Part shown: positions 42,403 through 51,099 of the stretch, piece by piece
How positions within the stretch are numbered: position 1 is the stretch's first letter
How the letters are laid out: the number at the start of each line of letters is the position of its first letter
Assembly: GCF_021440085.1 (NCBI RefSeq)
Contig: NZ_JAKCPW010000011.1
Coordinates: 248,001-312,000 of the forward strand
Reading direction: 5' to 3'
DNA from: Dyadobacter sp. CY261
GTDB taxonomy: Bacteria; Bacteroidota; Bacteroidia; Cytophagales; Spirosomataceae
Length of the DNA: 64,000 bases
The notes under the pieces: model-generated
The model's input: the letters and a program-made list of their open reading frames with translations, nothing else
What the model was told of the DNA's origin: nothing
The model's database searches: none
Translations under genes and position numbers: made by a program

Positions 42403-43323
42403 CTAATTATCGAACGATTGCCGGAATTCCAGGGGTGAAACCTTTGTCTTACTCTTAAAAAGCTTATTGAAAGACTGCGGATATTCGAAGCCAAGCTGAT
42501 AAGCGATCTCGGCAATGGTGAGGTTGCTTGTGCTCAAAATGTCTTTTGCTTTTTCTATCAGCCTCGCGTGGATGTGCTGCTGGGTAGTTTGGCCAGTCAG
42601 TGAACGCAGCATATCGCTCAGGTAGCGCCGGGAAACATTCAGGTGGTCGGAGAGTTGCTCGACTGTGGGCGGCCCGTATAGTAGCGCCTTGTTTTCGTTG
42701 AAATACCCAGACAAATAGGATTCCATTTCTGCAATCATATCATTATGAACGACTTTTCTGGTTATGAACTGACGGTTGTAAAACCGGTTGCTATAATTAA
42801 GCAGTGTTTCAATCTGGGACACCAGTACATCCTGACTAAAATGGTCGATATTGCTATCCAGCTCCATGCCAACCGCTTCAAATAACGAAAAAATGACCTT
42901 TTTTTCTTTGTCCGACAAGTAGAGGGCCTCAGCAACCGAGTAAGAGAAAAACCCGTACTTAATCATGTTCTTGCCCAAGGGATAATTACGGATAAAATCG
43001 GCGTGAAATAATAAGGTATACCCGCTATAATCCTTTTCTTCCTGAGCTGCCGATATCAACTGGTTTGGGGCGGTGAAGGAAAGTCCACCTTCTTCAAAAT
43101 CGTAATGGCCCTGCCCATAACGGATCTGCCCTGCAAAATGCTTTTTGAAAGAGATTTTGTAAAAATTCAATAAATAACCTGTCCCCAAATTTTGCGTGTC
43201 CACTTGGATATCCTTATAATCTACCAAGGCGATCAGGGGGTGGGTCGGTTTGGGCAATCCTAAGGCCTGCAGCAGCTGTGAGACACTTTCAAAAATGTGG
43301 GGCTGAAAGTTTTTTCTTGTCAT
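42403..43323 (-). CDS. AraC-family transcriptional regulator
   Basis: A 306-residue protein. Cupin-like N-terminus (LALVDYKD-type, NLGTGYLLNFYKISFKK, GQGHYDFEEGGLSF) and C-terminal AraC domain (VEQLSDHLNVSRRYLSDMLRSLTGQ; TIAEIAYQLGFEYPQSFNKLFKSKTKVSPLEFR). Its start follows the SDR gene stop by 2 bases, so the two are co-transcribed. Confidence 0.9.
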   Translation of the reverse strand: MTRKNFQPHIFESVSQLLQALGLPKPTHPLIALVDYKDIQVDTQNLGTGYLLNFYKISFKKHFAGQIRYGQGHYDFEEGGLSFTAPNQLISAAQEEKDYSGYTLLFHADFIRNYPLGKNMIKYGFFSYSVAEALYLSDKEKKVIFSLFEAVGMELDSNIDHFSQDVLVSQIETLLNYSNRFYNRQFITRKVVHNDMIAEMESYLSGYFNENKALLYGPPTVEQLSDHLNVSRRYLSDMLRSLTGQTTQQHIHARLIEKAKDILSTSNLTIAEIAYQLGFEYPQSFNKLFKSKTKVSPLEFRQSFDN

Positions 43324-43325
43324 CG

Positions 43326-44135
43326 TTAGTCGATTTGATAAAGCGCCGAAATCTGTTTACTATGCAGTTCAAGCCCAAGATGCTGGCGGTTATCAGCGGC
43401 TGCAACAGCGTCGGGGCCAGCAAGGTAGCGTAGCTGTGATTTATTGTCAGTGGCCGCTTCATACACCACTTCAGCGATATCTGCGGGATCTGAAAACACG
43501 ACGTTGGTGCTGCCGTCCTGAAAACCCGCGATCATTTTGTTCCACAACGGCTCATATGCTTCATGCGCTGCGTAAGTTAACGACCTGCCTACATAGTCGG
43601 TATTCATTGCCCCTGGTGCGACCGTTTTGAAAAAAATACCAAACTGATTCGTCTCGTAATTCATTGCCTCGCTCCATCCTTCCAGTGCAAACTTGGTTGC
43701 GCTGTAAACCGAGGCCAGCGGATTGGCCGCAATTCCTGCGGCAGATGTAATCGTCAAGAACAGTCCCTTTTTGCCTTGCTCGCGAAAATACGATATAAAT
43801 GGCTGGGTTACTCGCAATACACCTAGCAGGTTCGTATCCAGCTGTCTTTTAATTTGCTCGTCCGAATATCCTTCAAATCCGCCTACCAAGCCGTAGCCTG
43901 CATTGTTTACAACTACATCCACCCCCATTGATATGGCCTGTTGGGTAGTATCGTTTACCTGCTGCTGATCCGTGACATCCAGTGGCATGAGGATCAGGTT
44001 ATCCAGGCCGGCGAGTGCTGTTCCCATTTCAGGGTTTCGCATGGTTGCGATCACTCTCCAACCCCTGCTCAAGAATAGATTTGCGGTTTCTTTCCCTAGT
44101 CCGGATGATGCGCCGGTAATGAAGATCGTTTGCAT
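43326..44135 (-). CDS. SDR-family oxidoreductase
   Basis: A 269-residue classical SDR: TGASSGLGKETA cofactor loop, RVIATMRNPE, VVNNAGYGLVGGFEG, TITSAAG (catalytic Ser) and YSATKFALEGW (YxxxK). The YG-L-GGFEG stretch is common in SDRs acting on bulky substrates. Next to an AraC gene on the same strand (2-base spacing) and to the LLM oxidoreductase. Confidence 0.93.
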   Translation of the reverse strand: MQTIFITGASSGLGKETANLFLSRGWRVIATMRNPEMGTALAGLDNLILMPLDVTDQQQVNDTTQQAISMGVDVVVNNAGYGLVGGFEGYSDEQIKRQLDTNLLGVLRVTQPFISYFREQGKKGLFLTITSAAGIAANPLASVYSATKFALEGWSEAMNYETNQFGIFFKTVAPGAMNTDYVGRSLTYAAHEAYEPLWNKMIAGFQDGSTNVVFSDPADIAEVVYEAATDNKSQLRYLAGPDAVAAADNRQHLGLELHSKQISALYQID

Positions 44136-44313
44136 TGTTGCTTGTTTTGGTTCAATGCAAAGGTCCTGCCCGCCGTTTTAATCCATGTTTCCATTTTGGT
44201 TAATGTTGTGTCCAAATGCGCAAATGAAAAAGGTGCAGGACTTTCCCAAAACGATTTCAGAAGATCTACGCAGCGTGATCTGTTTGCATTGCCGGCCAGT
44301 TGATGTCCATTTT

Positions 44314-45336
44314 TCACGCATTTTGCCTGATCAGTGGAATTACTTTGCTGCCGATCAACTCAATAGATCGCATTAACTTTTGGTGACTAAGACCTGCATT
44401 ATCCATCTGAAAAGTGAATCGATCCACACCACCAAGGGCTTCGCTATGTCTTAAAAGCTTTTCGGCAACCTTTTCCGGCCCGCCGATAACAAGTACACCT
44501 TTGGGTGCGATCAGATTGTCGAACTGACTCTTGGTAACGGGTGGCCATCCGCGTTCACGTCCTAATTTTGTCCATAATTCAGCATACCCCGGGTAATAAT
44601 CAGCAATGGCAGACTGATCGTTCTCTCCAACGTAACCAGGTGAATGCAGCCCGACCCTGAGTTGATGTGGGGCGAAACCGGCCTGCTGACCCGCTTTTCT
44701 ATACAGATCGATCAATGGTCGAAAACGCTCCGTCTCGCCGCCTATGATGGCCACCATCAGGGGTAGCCCTAACATGCCGGCACGCACAAACGATTCCGGT
44801 GTTCCGCCTACACCCAGCCAGACCGGTATCTTTTTCTGAATAGGCCGTGGATATATGGCCTGATCTTTCAATGCTGGTCTGAATTTTCCCGACCAGGTAA
44901 TGAATTCCTCATCACGGATACGCAGCAGCAGGTCCAGTTTTTCCTTGAATAAGGCATCGTAGTCGTTCAGGTTAAATCCAAACAATGGATACGCCTCGAT
45001 AGCCGAGCCCCGGCCGACAACCATTTCCGCCCGGCCTTTGGAAATAATATCGAGCGTCGCAAAACTTTGAAATACCCGGACAGGGTCGGAGGTGCTTAGT
45101 ACGGTCACGGCACTCGTTAACCGGATTTTTTTTGTACGGGCCGCTGCTGCTGCAAGTATCACCGCAGGAACAGAGTCCAAAAATTCCTTTTTATGATGTT
45201 CGCCAATCCCAAAAATATCCAGTCCGGCCTCATCCGCGGCAGCTATTCTGTCCAATAGCTGTTCCATGGCCTCTTCACTGCTTAACGCATTGCTTCCGTA
45301 CATAGCCGAAGCAAAACTATCTATGCCTATTTCCAT
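44314..45336 (-). CDS. LLM-class flavin-dependent oxidoreductase
   Basis: A 340-residue bacterial-luciferase-like protein of the Atu2307/SP_0267 subgroup: GLDIFGIGEHHKKEFLDSVPAVILAAAAARTKKIRLTSAVTVLSTSDPVRVFQSFATLD is characteristic. GRAEMVVGRGSAIEAYPLFG, and IPVWLGVGGTPESFVRA follow. It should use FMNH2 or F420-like cofactor chemistry; FMN is expected here. It lies 178 bases from the SDR start on the same strand. Confidence 0.9.
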   Translation of the reverse strand: MEIGIDSFASAMYGSNALSSEEAMEQLLDRIAAADEAGLDIFGIGEHHKKEFLDSVPAVILAAAAARTKKIRLTSAVTVLSTSDPVRVFQSFATLDIISKGRAEMVVGRGSAIEAYPLFGFNLNDYDALFKEKLDLLLRIRDEEFITWSGKFRPALKDQAIYPRPIQKKIPVWLGVGGTPESFVRAGMLGLPLMVAIIGGETERFRPLIDLYRKAGQQAGFAPHQLRVGLHSPGYVGENDQSAIADYYPGYAELWTKLGRERGWPPVTKSQFDNLIAPKGVLVIGGPEKVAEKLLRHSEALGGVDRFTFQMDNAGLSHQKLMRSIELIGSKVIPLIRQNA

Positions 45337-45721
45337 TATTTACTGTTTAATATTCCATTACAAACCCAGCCTGCCCACTTTTTCGTTCCCGGCTCTTTGC
45401 AGATATCATTGAACTACCTCTGTCACAACTGGAAAATCCATTTTAGGAACCAGTATCAGTACTCATAACACGAATTTTTCCATATGATAAATGAATTGCT
45501 CACAATGAATCCTATCTTCCGCTAGTTTCCGAAGATGCCACTACCTAACAGCTCGGGATAACAGTATCTGGAACCACTTTGTAAAAATTTGAACCGTTTT
45601 GGGAGGATACTGATTTGATCTGAGTACAATATATCGCTAGCTATTCAAAATTTGATTATGAGCTACTTGCTGCCTGATATTCCCATATTATTCCGTCTTC
45701 CCACCATATCACTGGCACACT
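45337..45721. other. Divergent intergenic region between LLM gene and AraC gene
   Basis: No gene or convincing remnant was found in these 385 bases. They should hold promoters for the minus-strand LLM gene and the plus-strand AraC gene. No exact -7 box or clear inverted repeat was seen. Confidence 0.5.
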
Positions 45722-46666
45722 ATGGTCTGTCATGAATTCCTGCCCGACCCTCGTTTACATTCTTTCGTGCAGTGCTACCAGCTGCGCCATTTCATTTTTC
45801 CGGCTGGCAGCAACATTCCTTTCAAACCTTACGCACCACGTCCAGAGCAAACGCTGGCGTTTTTTCCGCGGGGTGGCGAGCGCGTTGAGCATTTAGCCAG
45901 CAATACCCTCATCTCGCGCCCGCGTTCTGCCATTATCGGACAGTCTTCCGAGCGAACTAATCGGCATTTGGTCGGACCAGAATTTTGTGTATTACTGGTC
46001 AATTTCCACCCAGGCGTGCTTTATCGAATCACAAATCTTCCATTTTATGAGCTGACAAACACTTTTGTGGATGCCGAAGATGTTTTGCCAACGGAAATAA
46101 GGCGTGTTAACGAAAGACTCAGCAGTGCCGGCTCACCGCAGGAAATGATCAGTATTGTGGACAGGTTGCTACTGGAACTGACTGCTGCAATCAGGAAAGA
46201 TGCGCATCCGATTGATACAGTGACGCGTCAGCTGGTCCTGCACCCGCAGGAAACATCCGTACTTGCACTCGCCGAATCGAGCTGTTTCAGCCCGCGTCAA
46301 TTCGAGCGCCTTTTTAAAGAAAGAATGGGGGTCAGTCCTAAGCTTTTCATCCGTATTGCGAGAATGACAAAAGCATTTTGTCTTAAATACAATCACCCTG
46401 AACTCGACTGGCTTAGCATAGCATTACTGTGCAACTATCATGATTATCAGCATCTGGCGAAAGATTTTAAAGATTTGGCAGGTGTTGCGCCAACAACCTA
46501 TCTAACGCAAGAAAAGGATGCGCCTGAACGTCAATTTGGATTGCGGGATTCTTCGCTGGCTGACAAACTTGTCGCGTTTTTACCACCAGTAAAGCTCACA
46601 AACACAACAAATTTGGAGAAAAACCGGAAGAATGAAAACGCAACTGATTTTGATACTGGCAATTAA
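45722..46666 (+). CDS. AraC-family regulator (DUF6597-type N-terminus)
   Basis: A 314-residue protein from ATG 45722. The N-terminal domain (FLPDPRLHSFVQCYQLRHFIFP, RTNRHLVGPEFCVLLVNFHPGVLYRITNLP) is the DUF6597-like sensor. The C-terminal AraC domain has ALAESSCFSPRQFERLFKERMGVSPKLFIRIARM and YHDYQHLAKDFKDLAGVAPT. Its end overlaps the next gene by 35 bases. Confidence 0.88.
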   Translation: MVCHEFLPDPRLHSFVQCYQLRHFIFPAGSNIPFKPYAPRPEQTLAFFPRGGERVEHLASNTLISRPRSAIIGQSSERTNRHLVGPEFCVLLVNFHPGVLYRITNLPFYELTNTFVDAEDVLPTEIRRVNERLSSAGSPQEMISIVDRLLLELTAAIRKDAHPIDTVTRQLVLHPQETSVLALAESSCFSPRQFERLFKERMGVSPKLFIRIARMTKAFCLKYNHPELDWLSIALLCNYHDYQHLAKDFKDLAGVAPTTYLTQEKDAPERQFGLRDSSLADKLVAFLPPVKLTNTTNLEKNRKNENATDFDTGN

Positions 46667-47198
46667 TATTCTTATCCCTGTTGTCCAAGCCCAATCCTGC
46701 AACACGGGCGAGCTCGATCCGCGCGTAGCACACGCTTTAAAAACAGTTCTGCATGATCTGCCAGGCTCGCCAGCGACTTCGGTGGAACAAATTCGCGACG
46801 TGCGAGTTCCTGTACAACCATTTCTAATGGAAGATCAGACAACGCTAAAATCTTATCAGAAGTATGCAACCGGCTATTTCCAGACCAAAGCATTTAGTGA
46901 ATTTGCGATCCAAAAGTATGCGCCAAATGAAGATTTGAACAACCCGGAAATCGGCCCGATAAACCAGCAGGATCTGGGTGGTTTGCCACCAGCTCTGGTG
47001 CTTACAGCTGAGTTCGACCCGCTTCGCGATGAAGGTCGGCATTATGCCCAGAAGTTGCGAAAGGCCAAAGTTCAGGTTTGGGAATATTGTTTCGCCGGAC
47101 AGATCCACTGCTTACTTGGGTTGCCTCCTGACTCCAAAGAGCAACAGCATGCGGATCAATTACTGCTGACCACCATGCAAGCTGTGTTGAACCGGTAG
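46632..47198 (+). pseudogene. Alpha/beta hydrolase with catalytic centre deleted (frame retained)
   Basis: A 188-codon open frame: signal peptide (MKTQLILILAINILIPVVQA), then a normal N-terminal part up to EQIRDVRVPVQPFLMEDQTTLK. Next comes the C-terminal third of an HSL-type hydrolase: PEIGPINQQDLGGLPPALVLTAEFDPLRDEG and the histidine region CFAGQIHCLLGL. The oxyanion HGGG and the nucleophile GDSAGG are absent, about 120 residues being missing. The acid and histidine remain but the serine does not, so it cannot work as a hydrolase. It overlaps the AraC gene by 35 bases. Confidence 0.75.
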
Positions 47199-47380
47199 CT
47201 TGCCGCTCCACTACAATCAGTATTTCAAAAAACAATTTATGACTGCCAGTGCTTTTACGAAATATTCTAATTTACGCGCGTGTTCGGAATGGTATAACTT
47301 ATTCTCTGTGTCAAACATATACGATGCTTTCCGATAGCCCGCAACTGCCGAGCTTCCGACACCAGGAGTGATCAACTAAC

Positions 47381-48844
47381 CTATCGCTCATTAGATATCT
47401 CGGGCGTAATCATTGCTTCGGTGGTATGTCGCGGCAACTTATACACCACTCCCCTTGAATCAGTGAAATACAAATAGGATTCTGACGGCTTCCTTCCGTG
47501 TCCGTCGGCCCAAATACCGTAAAAATCAGATCTGGCATTAAGGGGTTTGCGGACGTAAGAATGGTTCATGGGGCTGTTTCGGGTCATTTGCTTCTCCATA
47601 GTCCAGGTATTGCCGCCGTCATTGCTGCCCCACATCGCTACCTCGCCACCCGGGTTGTAAGCCTGGGGGCCGTCAATGGTCGGCCCTATTACTTTTAGTT
47701 TCTTGTTTGATTCGACATAAACAGAGCCCATGTCATAGTTGCTGTCCGAAGTTGTCACCAGACGGTGCTCCCATTTATTTTGTTTCCAGCGGAAAAGCGT
47801 CCACTCCCTGGGATTATTAACAGGCCCGGCCTCAAACCCTTTACTGGCGATCACCAGTATGGCCGGTTTTTGCTGCTTGTCAAACGTCATGTCGAGCAGA
47901 TAACAATTCTGCTTCTCGCCCGCATAATCGTGAACCAGGGCCGGATTCTTCGTGTCGGTTAACGGCAACTGCGCCTGCTCTCCCTTTATATTTTGCCAGG
48001 TTTTGCCAAAGTCGGCGGTTTCCAGATAATGCAGGTTCGTTCGGTAATTAAGCCCTTTCCCTTTCGGGTGGTAATCAAACGCCACCCCTACTTTCCCGTT
48101 TGATTCCGCGCTGATCTGGTAGTGCCCGTCCTGAATATGGGCAAGCACTTTCCACTCATTCCAGTGCACACCATCCTTCGTTGTATTAAATCCGATCACG
48201 CGGTGACCCGCCTTATTATATTTTGTAAAAAGCGCAATAAAGCCCTGTCCTTTAACAGGATAAACCTGAAAATAGGAGAAGTTGTTAAATGGAACTTCCT
48301 GACCATTGACTATCTCTGTTGCTTGTATTGTTTCAAAATCCTCAATGAAATAAGGCTGTTTACTCTTATGAATGTAGGAAGGGCGGGCTACCCCATGCGA
48401 AGTGGAGAAAATCCAGATATACCCCTGATCATCAATTGATATCACCGGGTTATCGTGTGCATCTATTGTTTTCTTATCGAGCAAGGTCACCGGATTCGCC
48501 AGTTTACCGGTATTATGGTCAAAGTAGGATACGTTGTGAAGCAATGTCGAGTTTGTGTCATCGGTGCCTCCAAAGCAGAAAAATGTCTTGTTTACCTTTT
48601 TTTCATAGATCGCAAATGGCCGGTGATTGGCAGGATATAGAGCCAATCCGCCGCTGTATTTGTAAACATACTCATCATTTGACGGCTGGTTCATATACCA
48701 AATCCCTTTGAAACCGTCAGCTTTTCGAAGGATCAGCTCCGCTTCGGCATATTTGAGATCCGGAGGAACCTCCTGGGCCAGCAATGTTCCGGCCAGAAAA
48801 CCTAAAAAGAATGTAAAAACAATATGCTTGAATCTATCTTTCAT
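47381..48844 (-). CDS. Exported BNR_4-repeat protein of the polysaccharide locus
   Basis: A 487-residue protein with a signal peptide (HIVFTFFLGFLAGTLLAQ). It has repeated YWSxD-like sialidase/BNR strands; the GGTDDTNSTLLHNVSYFDHNTG, GVHWNEWKVL and SNDGGNTWTMEKQ stretches fit a BNR_4 beta-propeller. Proteins of this kind in lyase-containing loci may be lyases or binding proteins for uronate-rich glycans. It ends the minus-strand polysaccharide utilization locus, 36 bases after the PL8-like gene. Confidence 0.83.
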   Translation of the reverse strand: MKDRFKHIVFTFFLGFLAGTLLAQEVPPDLKYAEAELILRKADGFKGIWYMNQPSNDEYVYKYSGGLALYPANHRPFAIYEKKVNKTFFCFGGTDDTNSTLLHNVSYFDHNTGKLANPVTLLDKKTIDAHDNPVISIDDQGYIWIFSTSHGVARPSYIHKSKQPYFIEDFETIQATEIVNGQEVPFNNFSYFQVYPVKGQGFIALFTKYNKAGHRVIGFNTTKDGVHWNEWKVLAHIQDGHYQISAESNGKVGVAFDYHPKGKGLNYRTNLHYLETADFGKTWQNIKGEQAQLPLTDTKNPALVHDYAGEKQNCYLLDMTFDKQQKPAILVIASKGFEAGPVNNPREWTLFRWKQNKWEHRLVTTSDSNYDMGSVYVESNKKLKVIGPTIDGPQAYNPGGEVAMWGSNDGGNTWTMEKQMTRNSPMNHSYVRKPLNARSDFYGIWADGHGRKPSESYLYFTDSRGVVYKLPRHTTEAMITPEISNER

Positions 48845-48879
48845 CTTTGGAAGACTCTAAATTCTCGTTGTTTGGTTGC

Positions 48880-51072
48880 CTAGAATGCGGTATTTACGCT
48901 TTGTCCCGCCATTCCGCCATCGGGCATCCGGAAAGTAAGCAGGGTCTGACCAGCGCCGGCGTCCGAACTTTGAACTTGATCGAAAACCGGTTTCAGTTTT
49001 TGGCTTACTTCCAATTGCAGCTGTGAACGGCTGCCGGAAGGATCGGAAATGGTGATCTTAGTCACTTTGTTCCCTTTTAATTGCAGCATTACCATACAGG
49101 CATCTTTCGTCGTAACAGATAGTCCCTTTGCGATTTGAATTTTACCGGGTTTATAAAAAACAACTTGCACCAAGCCCAGCTCAATGTGACGCACAGCCTG
49201 CATTGCGGGTGAATTGGCAATGACCTGAACAGGTAGGTTTTGGCGATAGGCGTCGATTTCGGAAGCGCTCATTCCGGCTACAACAATGTACTGATAGTCT
49301 GCATCAGAAGGTCGTGCACCGTGATCGAGCCAAGCCTTGAAAACCTCCTTGCTGACCTTCTCGTCAGTAGCCCGGGAATGGTGATTGATTTCCCGCCAGC
49401 TGCCCGTCTGCTGCTGATTGCTTACATGCAAGCTCACTGGTTTTGTAAAAATATAAGCCGTGCTATCATGGTGTACCCAGCTTGCCTTTTCCAGCTTATG
49501 CCCGCCTTTTTCCAGCGTACGGATCTTGCCTTCCACCCCGGCCGACACCTGCTCAGTGAGCAGGCTCTGGTTCAGTGTGGTTACTACATTGTTGTCCGCA
49601 TCCGCAGTGAGGCCTGCTCCGAGTGCCACAAATTCTTTGTCGAGAAAGAACCATGCTTTCTTTGCCTTCAATGGATCGTGCACGCTGGCGAAATCGAATG
49701 CAGCCGCTCCGTAGCGTTGATCCGTCACCCCGCCTGTAAAATCATTGATACCCGGTTTCGCCAGCTCTTTCCAATGCGGCAGCTCCGGTTTTTGCAAAAC
49801 AGTTGTTCCCGGTATTTTTTGCCAGTCCCAAACCGGAAAAATCCCGTCGAACTCTCTGCCCGTTCGCGAAATAAAGTTGCTCCCGTCGCCGTAATGGTGA
49901 TTTTTAATTCCCTCCTCATTGTGAGGCTGTTCCATGTTCGCGGCCCGCTTGCTGTGCATCCGTACCGAAACATAATAGTCCGGGCGCTGATGCGTGTAAT
50001 AGTGCGAATGCCAGAAATAGTAATCGCGCGTCAGGTTCGGCTTTACTTCTCCTTTTCTGATCCGGATGATATTTTCCAGCTCCGCTTTTCGGTAGGAAGT
50101 CGCCCTCAGCAGGTTTTCCGCCAGTTCCGGACCGGCAGGTTTCAATGCGCCTTTACGACTAATCCCCCGGTTTTCCGCCCCGGGATCGGGATATCTTCCG
50201 TAAATGTGCGATTGAGAGATCCCGTCCAAAAAGTAATCGACCAGCAGTTTCATCGGCTCATCGGGCAGTCTGAACTTTGTGCCTTCGGTTTTGACGGCCC
50301 AATATGCAAATGCATTCGCGTATCCGGTTCCGTATGCCAGAGTCGAGATCACATTGTCGGTCCGGTGGTGAAAGCTCAGGTCCGGCTTTAAGCCCCGACC
50401 GGTTGAGACCTTGATTTCCGAAACCATTACCTCCATTACTTTGGCCAACACTTCGGGATTCCGTTGAAAAAGCGCCTGCTTGGCGCGCATTCCGGCAATC
50501 TGTATCAGGTCGCCTCCCGGCCGCGCACCGGAAGCTTCCAGGTTGGCCCGGCCTGCTATTCTTACACCCTCTTTCTTCTGGTTTTCAGTCAGTTCCTCGT
50601 CCATAACGAGCAGGATGTTGACCATCAGGTGAGGAGTTCCCATTTCGTTCCACCACCAGTTTTCACAAATAAAATCATGCGCAAACCAGTAATCGAGGGC
50701 ATTGGAAACTACTTTTTTCACCTCGGATTTACCGAAATATGCAGCGCCTGGCTTTTTCAATGCACGTGCCAGTTCAAGCATATTGTTCAGGTGCTCGCTA
50801 TGCTCAAATCCCGTGCGTGAAACGTCCGTATAATTGATCCCGGGCCAGGTACCATCTTGCTTTTGGGTGTTGATCAACTCTTCAACGTGTTTTGCATTGA
50901 TTGGCGGTTTGAGAAGATCTTCCACCACACGTTTCCTTATTTTTTCAAGGTCAGCGTCGGGCTGACCCTGGCCGGCTTCAACAGGTATAGCAACGTTCTC
51001 ACCAGGTTTACGCAATTGCTGAGCGTAGGTGAGCTGCACCAAAAGAAGCCATAGAGTTAAGACTTTTTTCAT
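48880..51072 (-). CDS. Polysaccharide lyase family 8-like enzyme
   Basis: A 730-residue protein with signal peptide (LTLWLLLVQLTYAQ). Alpha/alpha toroid region: ENWWWNEMGTPHLMVN at ~137-152, DLSFHHRTDNVISTLAYGTGY at ~231-251 (His and Tyr expected at the active site) and MHSKRAANMEQPHNEEGIKNHHYGDG, equivalent to the Arg/Asn/Glu region. Later beta-sandwich: GAAAFDFASVHDPLKAKKAWFF and LTADADNNVVTTLNQ. PL8 enzymes cleave chondroitin, hyaluronan or xanthan by beta-elimination; the exact substrate is not readable. Confidence 0.88.
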   Translation of the reverse strand: MKKVLTLWLLLVQLTYAQQLRKPGENVAIPVEAGQGQPDADLEKIRKRVVEDLLKPPINAKHVEELINTQKQDGTWPGINYTDVSRTGFEHSEHLNNMLELARALKKPGAAYFGKSEVKKVVSNALDYWFAHDFICENWWWNEMGTPHLMVNILLVMDEELTENQKKEGVRIAGRANLEASGARPGGDLIQIAGMRAKQALFQRNPEVLAKVMEVMVSEIKVSTGRGLKPDLSFHHRTDNVISTLAYGTGYANAFAYWAVKTEGTKFRLPDEPMKLLVDYFLDGISQSHIYGRYPDPGAENRGISRKGALKPAGPELAENLLRATSYRKAELENIIRIRKGEVKPNLTRDYYFWHSHYYTHQRPDYYVSVRMHSKRAANMEQPHNEEGIKNHHYGDGSNFISRTGREFDGIFPVWDWQKIPGTTVLQKPELPHWKELAKPGINDFTGGVTDQRYGAAAFDFASVHDPLKAKKAWFFLDKEFVALGAGLTADADNNVVTTLNQSLLTEQVSAGVEGKIRTLEKGGHKLEKASWVHHDSTAYIFTKPVSLHVSNQQQTGSWREINHHSRATDEKVSKEVFKAWLDHGARPSDADYQYIVVAGMSASEIDAYRQNLPVQVIANSPAMQAVRHIELGLVQVVFYKPGKIQIAKGLSVTTKDACMVMLQLKGNKVTKITISDPSGSRSQLQLEVSQKLKPVFDQVQSSDAGAGQTLLTFRMPDGGMAGQSVNTAF

Positions 51073-51099
51073 CAGGTTCAGGATAAGGTCAACCAGGTT

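Noticed and set aside
44136..44313. Small gene between the SDR and LLM genes
   Set aside because: Short open frames there have no start context, hydrophobic signal or recognizable motif.
49240..50391. Long plus-strand open frame (383 codons) in the PL8-like gene
   Set aside because: It is the antisense shadow of the lyase; no motifs, and the minus-strand protein has full family signatures.
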